A stretch of 64,000 nt of DNA from Diprion similis (taxonomy: Eukaryota > Arthropoda > Insecta > Hymenoptera > Diprionidae): positions 16,439,501 to 16,503,500 of the forward strand of contig NC_060114.1 in assembly GCF_021155765.1 (NCBI RefSeq), read 5' to 3'. Positions 36,793 to 47,371 of the stretch are shown here, piece by piece. Under the pieces are notes generated by a model that saw nothing but the letters and a program-made list of their open reading frames with translations, made no database searches and was not told where the DNA came from. Numbering within the stretch: the first letter of the stretch is position 1; the number at the start of each line of letters is the position of its first letter. The translations under genes were made by a program, and so were the position numbers.

Positions 36793-36837
36793 GCGCATGC
36801 GCAGTTCCTGTTTAGTTTCTAGAGATGGTCCCGGTAT
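36793..36837 (+). repeat. Right terminal inverted repeat of the 2.7 kb element
   Basis: Exact reverse complement of 34141-34185. Immediately inside lies a GC-rich stretch (to about 36715) that reads on the minus strand as a promoter-like region with a donor (TTTTTGAG/GTTAGA). Confidence 0.95.
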
Positions 36838-37161
36838 ACATATACATATGTACTTGTACAACGTATAATTTACTGAACATAAAGACCATACAACAGCCGT
36901 GATGAAATATACTGATATAACACATTCATTATCATAATCATAACCATTGGGCCGGAAACTTCGAAAAATTTATACATGTAATACGACGTTAAATGGTAAG
37001 TTACTAGTAGAATTAATTAATTCAAACTCCGATACAGTTTACTACTTTTACACGGCATGGGCTCCAAGAGGAAGGAATCAATATTAAAGATATATGGTGA
37101 ATAACGTGTTTTCGCTGATATAATTTCAGTAGTTCGTTGAACTATCCAACCTTAAGGTCCT

Positions 37162-37230
37162 GTAGCAGTCCTACCTTTACCGACCGAGCAAACTCACCTT
37201 TTTTCTTCGTATATTAAATAAACAGATGAA
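37162..37230 (+). repeat. Direct repeat, copy B
   Basis: Second copy of the 33700-33769 repeat (TAGCAGTCCTACC, then TTTACCGACCGAGCAAACTC). It lies just beyond the 3' end of the unassigned minus-strand gene. Confidence 0.75.
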
Positions 37231-37493
37231 CGTAAAGGATTCAAATTTCGGTTGACACATTGGTTTAATAACAATCGCGGGACACGAAAGACTTCGTTTG
37301 TTACATTCAGTTATAGAATGAAGAATACACTAATAATAAACGAATTTCGTAATTGAATATAGCCAACTCCAGTCCCATAAAAGAGTTCATCTAATTTTTC
37401 CACTAGATATTGCATTCGATATTTAGGATTCTAGTGACACGAATTGTACCATATAATCCAATCAAAAGGCTATGTGTAATTTATCATCGTCCT

Positions 37494-40400
37494 TTAAATT
37501 AAAGCTAATTCCACTGCAGAGTCTGTGAGATTTTTTTCTGTAACACTCGATGGAAAATTGACAAAGTCTTTCAAATCGAACAAGATTTCCTTCGTTGTTT
37601 TAGCCTTCAATCCCTGACGACTATAGTCATTTCGAAACATATCTGCTGATTTCGGATAATTTTCAAATCGATAAAAGATTCTTCTATCTCGCTGATCAGC
37701 TCTCAATGTAATCGCTGGCGCATCGAGCACCGTTTTTTTCCTCGTTAAATTCGGGCTGATTTTAACACGTTTTAGATTGTTCATATTTTGGACAACTTGT
37801 TCATCATTTAGTTGGTGAAATCGTTTGTTGACAGAAGAGTCGTAGCGGTTTACTCCTGGGTTATTAATGGTGCAGTTATTCTCGACGCTCCTAAAAATGT
37901 CACCACCATTGTCACGTTTTTCTTGTCTGATAATCAATCCAGCATTTATATTTTCGAGCTGGTCCTCGGCTCGGACAAAGTCGAAATCTGGATCGATAAG
38001 CATCGTCTGTGAATATACGAAAGAAATATTCAATTTTGTGAGGCTAATTCGCTAAATGTAAAAGTAAAAAATATTGGTTTATCAGTAGAACGAAAAAAAA
38101 AGGATTGAAAAATAACTAAAAATTTTCTTCAAAGAAGTAACAAAACTCGGAAAATCATGATCGTTGGCTTAAGAAAGTACTAAAGAGGAAAAAGTATAGT
38201 TTTTTCGGTAAAATCTTGAAAATCGGATCATATCCGGCAAAAATCCGGAAGTTCAAATTAAACGGGACATGACAATTTTTCAAGCCCATCATTTTATTGT
38301 AAAATCCTGTAAGTTTTAGATATTTTCTAAAAACTGTTTCCGAGATTAACTACCACGGGAGCTTGTCGGAGAGATCGACATTTCTCTAAAAACCTGTTTA
38401 TCGGATTCTAGAGGTTCGTTGAAAGATAACTTAAAGATTCGTTGAAACCATAAAAAGTGGTTTCGATCGAAACCAATACTTTTCTTGTTGGCAAACGATA
38501 TTTCGGTGTCGTTTCTTCTACCAGTGTGAATGCGTTGTTGGTAATGGTACCGAAGAGGTCCAACAAGTAGAGATCTTTTAGGTTTCGCCTCTTTCGATGA
38601 AAACCTTGGCCTTTCGTAGAATGACATAAGCGATTTCGTATAAGCCAAGTTTTCCACAATGTAGTTTTATTACGATAACTGTGACCTTTCATAAATACTG
38701 CGAGATTGGTTTTGATTAGCTTAAGTTGTTCCTTTATGTATTTTAGTTTCTGAAGAGGGCTTCCCTCAAAGGGCCGAAACATGAATGTGACTGTTTCGTT
38801 CATTTGGATCTTCGACACCAAAAAATCGTTTTCCATATATTGGCTAAGATCAGTAAATCATGTCAATAATACTTTTCTTGTATCACCAAAGATGATGAAA
38901 AGTAAAAACCTCATGGAAACTCTGACCAATGTCTTTGCCGACTGAACCCTAGTACCTCAAAAATTCTCTTGTAAACCTCAATCTTGGCACGTTCTAGTTC
39001 AGTCGAGCACCTAGACCTCAGAATCAGCGACTTATTCAAAGAATCAGCATTTGCCGCTACTGATCTGTCCGAATACCGCCGGTACAAATCGATATTCGGT
39101 TTTTCCTGGGGCATCGGTTTGGGCAAAACTAATCTTTGCTGATGAGTTTTCTGTAAAGAAAATATGTTGACAATTAAGATCATGACAAAAAGTGTTCGAA
39201 GATAACTGAGAACCATCACAAGATGTACATACAAGAAGAATTATTAGTATTATTACGTATGTGTTTGTATGTATTTATATAAATAAGCCCAACGCCCACT
39301 GTTGCGGAACCGATCCGATCCGAATGGAATGGTTCCGACCAGCTACGCACTTTTAATCTAATGTATGCAGTAATAAGACCTTTAGACGCATAACGATATA
39401 TTCCATTCCGCTATAACTCTCATTTGCATGAGACCAAGGATTTCTTACGGTTAATATTCGCAGGTGAATCGGTAAATCATTTCATTTCTGACGTTTTCTG
39501 ATCAATCTGAAATGTTCAAAAACGGGAATCACCAATTCATCTTAGATTATTGGTATCAGCTGCGAATATTAATCGTAAGAAATCCTTAGTCCCATACAAG
39601 TGAGAATTATAGCAGAATGAACTACATTATTTTGTGCCTAACGAAGTTATTACTGCGTCACACTCAACGTGCGTAGCCGGTCGGAGCCGTTTCATTCGGA
39701 GCGGATCGGATGGCATCGCGTCACATAGGATCGAATCGGATCGGATCGGTTCACTGTTGGGCTTAATCGTGGTGTGAGTGTACACGGTGTGCCTGAGAGT
39801 GCAGCTTCTGTATCCAAAAAAGTTTCTTTCTCGCACTGGACTGGACTTAAGTAAGATATGTACCAACGGTGCCAAAATACCCTAGATCGGTGGTGACTGA
39901 TTGTTGTGACGTTAAATCTGCGTGAGGAAAAAATGAACGGGACTTTAAATAACTCACACCACATCCATACATGGTCGCATTACCGAGCAGGGTAGCGTTC
40001 GCCAGAAAAATAATTCCCTAGCAATATAGGGATTTCTTTAGACAGTTGGTACACATCTCACTTAAAGGCTTTGACCTCGAAAAAGGTGCGTGTCGTAAGA
40101 GTTCTAGGCACACCGTGTATACTCATACCACGGGCTTAATAATACCACTGATGATGTACCTAATGGTAATTCATCTACGAGAGTATAAATGCAATTTATA
40201 TAATTACCAAATAGGGCTCAGGTAGATCTACAATAGAGTACGAGGCTCCTTCCACAGAAAAATAATTTAAGGGGCAATTTCTACTCAAATTTTCTCCATT
40301 TCTCAAAGATTGCTGTATATTTCTTGGGGGTTTCATGAAATTCGTGACGTTTTTTGGCTGATCAACTCTCCCCGAAGAACCAGATTTACCGAAGTTCAAG

Positions 40401-42206
40401 TTCAACGTTGGTGCAATGATAATTGCACCAGCCCGTACATTTTTTGTAATACTTTTATTGCCTGAAGATAATTGCTTCGACGCCTCATCTAGTTTATTAG
40501 TTTCTACTTTAATTTTAGTCACCTCACTCCTACACTCGATTGATTCGACTTTTGGTTCGTCAAAGCGGTGAATTACTTCAGTCTCGAAACTTGAAATATC
40601 GTTCATGTAATCTTTCCGCTGCTTCCTCTTATTTAAATCCCTTGCCAGTCTGATAAAAGGCATTTCATCGGTACAGCTCGGTCTTCCCAATGATTCTCTG
40701 TAGATTTTTACCTCGTTTTCGACAGTTTCCCTTGCCTCTTGCCAAGTAGCATCAATTTTCACTGTGTCACGCTCACGTTGGATTTTTCCGGTAGTTCCGG
40801 AAATAAGTAGTTTCTCAGAATTTTTTTCAATGCTTTTATTTAAATCGGATACTTGCGGTCGATTTTCCTCAATTTGAAAATTAAAGGAACATCTCCTTCT
40901 TGAACAGACTTGACTTGTGATTTCATCTGTTTCGATAGATTTTACTGGGATCTGATCCGCTTTTTTCTCGAGAATTTTCCACTCTGCTTTCGGCTTTGTC
41001 TCAGTAATAATAACAACTTCTTGTTTTACTTCGTTTTCTTTCTCTAAAGACGCAGTGGTTCTTTGAACTGTGACATTCTCAACTTCCGATTTTGTGTTTT
41101 TAAATATCCCGAGAGTCTCTTGGCCTTCACTTGGGAATATTAATGGGGTACTCATCTTTGGTCGATTCAAAATTCGACCGTTTGTCTCTAAAAGATGTAT
41201 TTTTGAATTGACTGCTTTAGTCGACAGGTCGATCGATAATGCGTTCTTTTTATGACTTTGCAGTTCCTTCGACCGTAGTTCTCCAAGGTTTTGTAAACTG
41301 TCTGACTCATTACCTGGAACAAAAAAAAAATCACATGAGTTGTGCTGCGAAGTTTATCATACTCTGTATCATCAGATACGAACGCATAAATGTGAGAATA
41401 CCTGAAGCAATCGCACAGTATTCTTCCGGCATGCTAACTACATTCGCCCCTGATCTTTTCGCATCCGCACGGAGTCCAGTTTGTGGATTACTTTTTTTGA
41501 CACAAACTACCGCGTTCGCGAGTAATTTCGGATCCTGGTATTTTAATGCTGCCTTTAAAAGGAACGAATTGAACTTAGGCGTGTTCGAATATCTTTGGGT
41601 TCGAAGGTCGTGATCTTTCACTGATCTGCTAACTGCAACGCCATTCTTGTCGAATATTCTTAAAAAAGGGTGAAATTTCACCCGACTACTACCAATTGCC
41701 CAGCTATTTAACTTTTTGGCAATCTTATCGCGAGACTTTTGTTTCAGACTATTTTTATTCCTCTTTCTTATCGTCCTGCTGTATTTTCTTCTCTCAGCGA
41801 TGTAACTATGACTAGGTTTCTCAGTTTTTACTTGATATAAGCCTTCCCGTTTGACGTCATATTCCGATGACAATTTTCCGGTATCACTGGAATTTTTTAC
41901 ACTGTATTCATTGTCCATTTCGTTTTCACTTTCTGCATAATTTGCAAAAACTGAGGCGTTGCTCACTGTCGAGTCTTGGTCATTATACTCATTATTGTAT
42001 CTACGACAACGATCATCATCTTCAATGTCCAGCGTGTTGTACAAGTAGAGTAAGCATTTTTCAACTTTCGAAAGATTGTACAAATTGAGCGAGCTATCGA
42101 TCTTCGATGTGCATCGATCGATTTCGTTTAACGATGAATCGTGATGCGACAGACTCGATACCTCGCTATCGATAGATCGACTATCAACAATCTGATGTCC
42201 CGTCAT
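37494..42206 (-). CDS. Unassigned multi-exon gene, fast-evolving, function unknown
   Basis: I do not recognise this gene. Minus-strand exons with good splice sites and matching phases: 41402-42206 (268 codons plus one base), 40208-41313, 38956-39150 and 37494-38006. A middle exon within 38394-38843 is needed, but its outer sites (acceptor at 38844, donor at 38393) agree in phase only with a frame that holds two stops, so a further small intron, an alternative frame or an assembly error is present. The product would exceed 900 residues. It is charged and Ser/Asn/Lys-rich, with a basic patch (RTIRKRNKNSLKQKSRDKIA) that could be a nuclear signal, many Glu/Lys stretches, and no membrane segment. 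The start at 42204-42206 is the first ATG after an in-frame stop, but an upstream exon is possible. A foldback MITE sits in the intron 39151-40207. It is head-to-head with the RhoGEF gene. Confidence 0.6.
39286..39763. mobile_element. 478-bp foldback MITE with long imperfect TIRs
   Basis: The two halves pair over about 200 bases each: the left begins AGCCCAAC, then GAACCGATCCGATCCGA, then CGACCAGCTACGCAC, and further in GGATTTCTTACGGTTAATATTCGCAG; the right half is the diverged reverse complement. A TA dinucleotide lies directly outside each end (39284-39285 and 39764-39765), as for TA-targeting elements. It has no coding capacity. It lies within an intron of the unassigned gene. Confidence 0.8.
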
Positions 42207-43329
42207 GCTTCTGACAAATTCACAGTCTATGGTATATTTTCAAAAATTCATATGTGGATTTTTCGTGTTTTTTAGATCATTTACAGGCCTGGGTATTAAG
42301 GATTAGGGGCTTATTAATATTCACAGATCGTGTGCACGACGCCGATTAGGTTGTAATATCTACATAACCATTAATATGTTGCAGTTTTCCTCTTCGGCTC
42401 AATAGGATAATCTGGAATTTTTTAGCGTACAAATTATCATGATAATTACTTAGAATTAGTAACAAATAATCATACTTTAAAATGTCTCTTATGTGGCTTT
42501 GACGGAGAAAAATGTTCACTCTCTTTATTTTTCTTCTGTTTTCGTTGTTTTTGTTTAATTATGTATTATCTCTAAGGAAATATTTGTGTTGACAACCGAG
42601 AGCCAGAGCTTTGCTATTATTTAATGAAAACCATGATGTAAGAAAACAAATTCGTATAAAAATGTAATAGATTTCATGGTCTTACCGTCACAAAATCTTT
42701 TCAACACGTCTTTCCGATCATCACCACTGGCGAAAATCTAATGCTACCGTGAATAATAATGAGATTTTTGCTAGAACAAATTCGTGAACAGGACTGATTG
42801 GGGGGGGGGGGGGGGGGGGGGGGGGGAAATAACTGAAGATAGAGAAATCAAAATATTTCAGTACGCGGGAGCTGAATATCCGTGAAATGTTTCATTGTTT
42901 TCGGAATCGTTGCGCTCGTTCATTTTCTATGGTCGAAGCTCGAAATCTCGTGATACCATCTATGTTATGTATTTTCATAGACAGTGCACTCGAGTCCAAT
43001 TTTAATCGTCGATGAAAACTCTGCTTTAAGACTTTGAGCGACTCAAATCAGTCAACGCTGACATATTCGAATTTAAATCATAAATGGCGTCTGACGATTT
43101 GTGTCAATGACCGCCGAACGATGTGTCTTATCCTAAATTGTCTCGACCTATGATAAAAAATAATTAAAAACACGTTACCTACCCGAAACGCAATTAGTTC
43201 TAGTTAAAAACAACGGCCATCCGTTGGATATCAGCTTACCGCCAACCAAAAGTTAGGTTATTTCAACTAATCATTATCCGACCGAATTCTTGCCACTCTA
43301 ATTTCCCTCAGTGAGTTAGCGGCAGTGAG
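42207..43329. other. Head-to-head intergenic region between unassigned gene and RhoGEF
   Basis: This 1.1 kb must hold the 5' regions of both divergent genes. Visible: a 27-base G run at 42800-42826 and a GTTAGGTTA motif at 43252-43260, about 75 bases before the RhoGEF start. No TATA box was seen. Confidence 0.5.
42800..42826 (+). repeat. 27-base poly-G run
   Basis: An uninterrupted run of G in otherwise AT-rich DNA. It can form G-quadruplex and is also a typical place for sequencing or assembly length error. Confidence 0.95.
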
Positions 43330-45579
43330 ATGGAAGAGGACCGCGATACTTCGATTAAAGATCACTTTCCAGAACCCCAGAAGAGATTTTGGATGGTAAC
43401 GTATTCGTTCTAGTTTTTTCTGTTATAGATCACTCCTCAAAAATCACACCTCAAAGTATCCACTCTAACGTCATCGTACCATTTCAGCGATCTAGGAAGC
43501 GTAGAAATAGCGATGCGGCCAGTGTCAGTTCGATGGATATATCAATTGGGTGTGACAGTATCAAGAAGAAAAAGAGACGCCGAATTACCGAAGTTGCATC
43601 GAGCTTCTTTTCCTCTTCCTCTTCCTCCCTGACACCCAGCAAATTTGGAAGCGTTCTTCAAAGGTCGTTCAGCTCTCAAGTATCACACGCCGATCTTTCT
43701 CTCCTTGGAGAGGAGGTCGATTCAGGAACGGCAAAAAAAAAGTAAGAATCTTGAGAAGGCGGCAATTAAAAAAAGTCACTAAACTCATTTAATATTATGT
43801 CAAAGGATTTAAATTCACATGAATCCAGTTTCATTTTAAAACACGATTAAGGAAACTTTCGTGTTTACCTTAAAGGTTTGATTCCTCAGAGTTTGATTTT
43901 TGGTATCTGACAGAATTCATCGTTGATTTAAACAAAAGAGATGTCAGTTTTGTAATTTCTTTTCTCACATATATTACCGTTTCGGGTTTATGCGCAGATC
44001 AAAAGTAGCCTCAGAGCGACTGGATCAGCTGACCATCCGCAGCTGGATTGTGGATATTGCCGAAGGGAAATTTGGCGGGCACCTGGACTTAGGCTTGAGT
44101 AGAAGAGAAGTGAAACGTCAAGAGGCAATCTATGAGTTATACTGCGGGGAGGAGGTGTTGCTGCGGGACCTTGATAATCTCACAGAATTCTATTACGAGC
44201 CTTTGCTACAAAGCGATATCCTGACTTCGGGCGAACTCGCCACTCTATTCGGAGACATATCCAGCCTCATAGACCTCCACAAAAAGCTTAGAGACGAACT
44301 AGTCTGTCTTCGAGACGACTCGGGTTTCACGGATGCTGTTGGAAGCATTTTAATCAGCTGGGTTCGTTCTTCTTGCACACCAAATTATTTGTCTCCTAAT
44401 TTAAGAATGGGAAAATTGAAATAATAGTGTTGAAATGATTAAAAAATTATAATCTTCAGGGTCTTATGCAAGAAAATCAGAATCCACGGATTTCGAATTC
44501 GATTTCACACAAAATTGGTGCAACTATTTATTTACCCTTACTATGATCTCTTTTTCACTTTAGTTACCAAGTCTCACCGAGTGCTACGTAGATCGATGCA
44601 AGACGCAGGTGTGGGCGAGACACTTACTTGAGGCGAAACGTGCAAATAATAAACGTTTCCTAGAATTTCTAAAGAAAAGAACAAGTGTTCCACGGGCCGT
44701 TGACTTGTGGACATATTTGGACGTTCCGAGGTCCAGGGTCGTCAAGTATCCTATCCTTGTTAATGAAATCCTCCGGCACACCCCGTGCAATCATCCTGAT
44801 CAGACAGCGCTGAGAAAGGCAAGTGGCATACTGTCCAAGTTATTGATGGACATCGACGAAGCGATGGGAAATTCAGAGTGCAAGTTGGCTCAGAATAGAA
44901 TCAACCCCTCGCCAGTTTGCGATCCTCGTAAAGCCATACAAAATGCTGTGGAAGTCATTACGGAGGGGCAGTTGAGAGATGCTAGAGGAACAGTGCGTTC
45001 AATTGAGTCAATTTTCTTGCTTCAATTCCCTTGGCTCGCTAATGTTCTAACCGAAAATAATTTTGTTTGCAGAAACTGCATTGCTTCTTGTTTGACAACT
45101 GCTTTGTACTGGCTCGCCCAGCGAGGAGACCAGGCAGAAAATGTAACCCATGTTTCCCTGTCATATTACGAAGTCAGTTAAGGGTACAGTCTGAAATCGA
45201 GGCGGGTGAAAAAGTTCATGCTACCTCATTCAAGGTTGGAGATCACACGCTTAACGCTGACGACGAGCATGCAAAACGGCATTGGATTGAGTCTTTTCGT
45301 AGGCTAAATACTATTTCGTCAAATGCAGAAAGACATTGCGATGGAAATGTTATTTTAACTGAAGAAAAGAAGAAAAAAGGGAAAGAAAAAGAGAATCGAA
45401 ATGAAAATGAGAATGAGAATGAGGACGTGGATAAAATGAGTGAAATCAGCGAGCAGTCGCTGATAACGAAAAGCACAAGGAAACGGAAGTCTGTCGGAGA
45501 TTTGTGCAGCAGTCATTTTCCGATTTCTCTTAGAAAAAGCCTCCTCAGGGATAAAAGAAACAGCATCAGTCTAGTGTGA
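43330..45579 (+). CDS. Rho guanine nucleotide exchange factor, NET1/ARHGEF3 type
   Basis: Predicted 539-residue activator of Rho GTPases. Exons: 43330-43395, 43488-43741, 43998-44361, 44564-44992, 45073-45579 (1620 nt, phases consistent). Seen in order: a short acidic N-terminus; a Ser-rich segment with a KKKKRRR nuclear-localisation-type cluster (about residues 48-54); the DH domain (about 140-320), with EVKRQEAIYELYCGEEVLL and DVPRSRVVKYPILVNEILRH as its conserved helices; and a PH domain (from about 372, KLHCFLFDNCFVLA). The end is a basic, Lys/Glu-Asn-repeat tail terminating ISLV, which fits a class I PDZ ligand; vertebrate NET1 also ends in one. Drosophila Gef64C is the likely counterpart from memory. 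An in-frame TGA 18 bases upstream supports the start. The tract at 45399-45422 encodes repeated Asn-Glu. Confidence 0.9.
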
Positions 45580-47371
45580 AGAGTACTATGATCTAATCAT
45601 ATAACTACTATATTCATATACATCCATTGCGCTAAGAAATTATACATATCTTTTTAGTCGCATAGTTTCACAGCCATTTTTGTTATGAACGTGTCACGTA
45701 TAATCTGATGGTTCATTTTCCGGCAGCTAAAAAAAAAAAAAATTCATTAATTGTGCTACCGTTGTCGGTGTTAATACCTATAAAAAAATCATTACGTAAG
45801 GAAATTTCAATCGATTAAGACGGAAAAAAAATCCGGTTATTTGAATAGAGTTCAAACATTTAATATTTAACAACCACGGATAATAATTAGCGCTGAATTG
45901 CGTTTGTATATTTTGCAAAATTCATTCTTTTTAAATATGTATTACGTATTCGGGTTGTAGCAGCTACGCGAATCGCTAGGTCTGATAAATTGCGGTTGGA
46001 AATTATTTCGAAGCCATGAATTGATAAACCAGCACTGTAAGGGTGATCCATGCTTGAGAGAAATTGTAAAAAAAATTGAAAATTTTTCATTTTCTGACAA
46101 GTATCTATTTTATAATACATCGATTTTTTTGATTTTTCTCTCACATTTTTTAACGTTATGGCCACTTATTATTTTTATCCGGGTTTCATAATTTTAATAT
46201 TAGGTTCATATATTTTTACTTTTTGAGTTTTTATTCACTCATTTTTAAACTTTTTATCTCATACGACACGTGGTCATAGCAAATTTGTAATTTTCAATCA
46301 CATCCTGACCCGTTTCAAGAAACTCCTAACAGAATTCACGGTGTACCATCAATTTTATGTTTGCATAGACAGTACAAATAGGTAATCGAGAGACAATGCA
46401 AATTGATTTGTTTTTTCACAAATCTCGCATTCATTTTTTATATAATTAGATCAGTCATTCTTTTTTATAATCCAACTAATGTAAATACATATATTCACGC
46501 ATTTATACAAAGAGATTTTCGGGCAGACACCGTGTTTTATGATATTACGTTACAACCCGTGTAGCGTAGGATTTATTTTCTTATACTTTCTCCTCCATTA
46601 ATAATTATTTTCAAATTCGACGAGAGATCTTTTAGGCGACGATAAGACGCACGTTTTACTCAACACCAGCGAAGCTTGCAGGGTGTTTTAATACCGATGA
46701 GCCGAATTCTCTGAATTACTTCGGAATTTTCTCTAGGAATAAAAAACAACGAAAGGTTCTCTTCGCTCAATGAAAATTAAATTTGAGTGAATGAATGCTT
46801 GAAGAATCACGTCAATAGGAAAGGGTGATCCAAGTGGCTTATTCTATAATTCTGCCCTCTAAAATCTGCAGCTATAGAATAAACCTGCAAATGTTTCTTG
46901 ATTCTTTTTTATCCGTTTGAAATTTCAGAAATAATTTACAGCTGTGGCATATCCTTGGTATTTAGACACTCTGTCTCTTTTCAAATACTGGTGAAGATCA
47001 GTAATTTATCAACTTTGTTGTAAATAGATATTGATATTACTAATTTGGGAACAACTTTTATAATAATGATTTATGTATTTGAAGAAAAAGTGACAGAAAA
47101 AAGCAAGTACAAATATCGTACCTACTGTATTATTGTAGTGGCATTTATTAAAAAATAGAACGAACCAATAATTGTTAGTATTTTTTTTATTAAAAAATTT
47201 TTTTACTCTTTCACTCCAGGACGTCTGAATTTTTGAAATTACTATTTTCAAACTTAAAAATCATAAAATATTTGGTCAATTTATAATACCTATCTCATCC
47301 GCCCGCTGTCAAGATTCTCAAGATTGTGACGTTGAAAATTTGGATCTAAATATACAGAATATTAAATATCA
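45580..47371. other. Convergent 3' region between RhoGEF and METTL3
   Basis: The two flanking genes end towards each other. The 1.8 kb is AT-rich and contains both 3' UTRs; I see no other gene. Confidence 0.5.

Larger units (their letters stand above)
34141..36837. mobile_element. 2.7 kb DNA-transposon-like element with perfect 45-bp TIRs
   Basis: The perfect TIRs indicate recent movement. The termini after trimming are CCGGGACC ... GGTCCCGG. Flanks allow a TA duplication, or a degraded 8-bp one (ATTACATA left, TATACATA right, six of eight matching). No ORF over 80 codons and no transposase domain is visible, so the copy looks non-autonomous or decayed. Both ends are CpG-rich, unlike the AT-rich interior; the left end has a CCAAT-type ATTGGCC, a GGTTAGGTT motif at 34313-34321 and a donor (GGCAG/GTAAGT near 34540) after a short ATG-led reading frame at 34495. 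It therefore looks as if it carries its own promoter and first exon. The superfamily is unassigned. Confidence 0.75.

Noticed and set aside
43389-43487. Possible extension of RhoGEF exon 1 through a retained intron
   Set aside because: A clear donor (ATG/GTAACG) and acceptor (CCATTTCAG) exist, and the spliced reading joins in phase; the intron reading adds no conserved residues.
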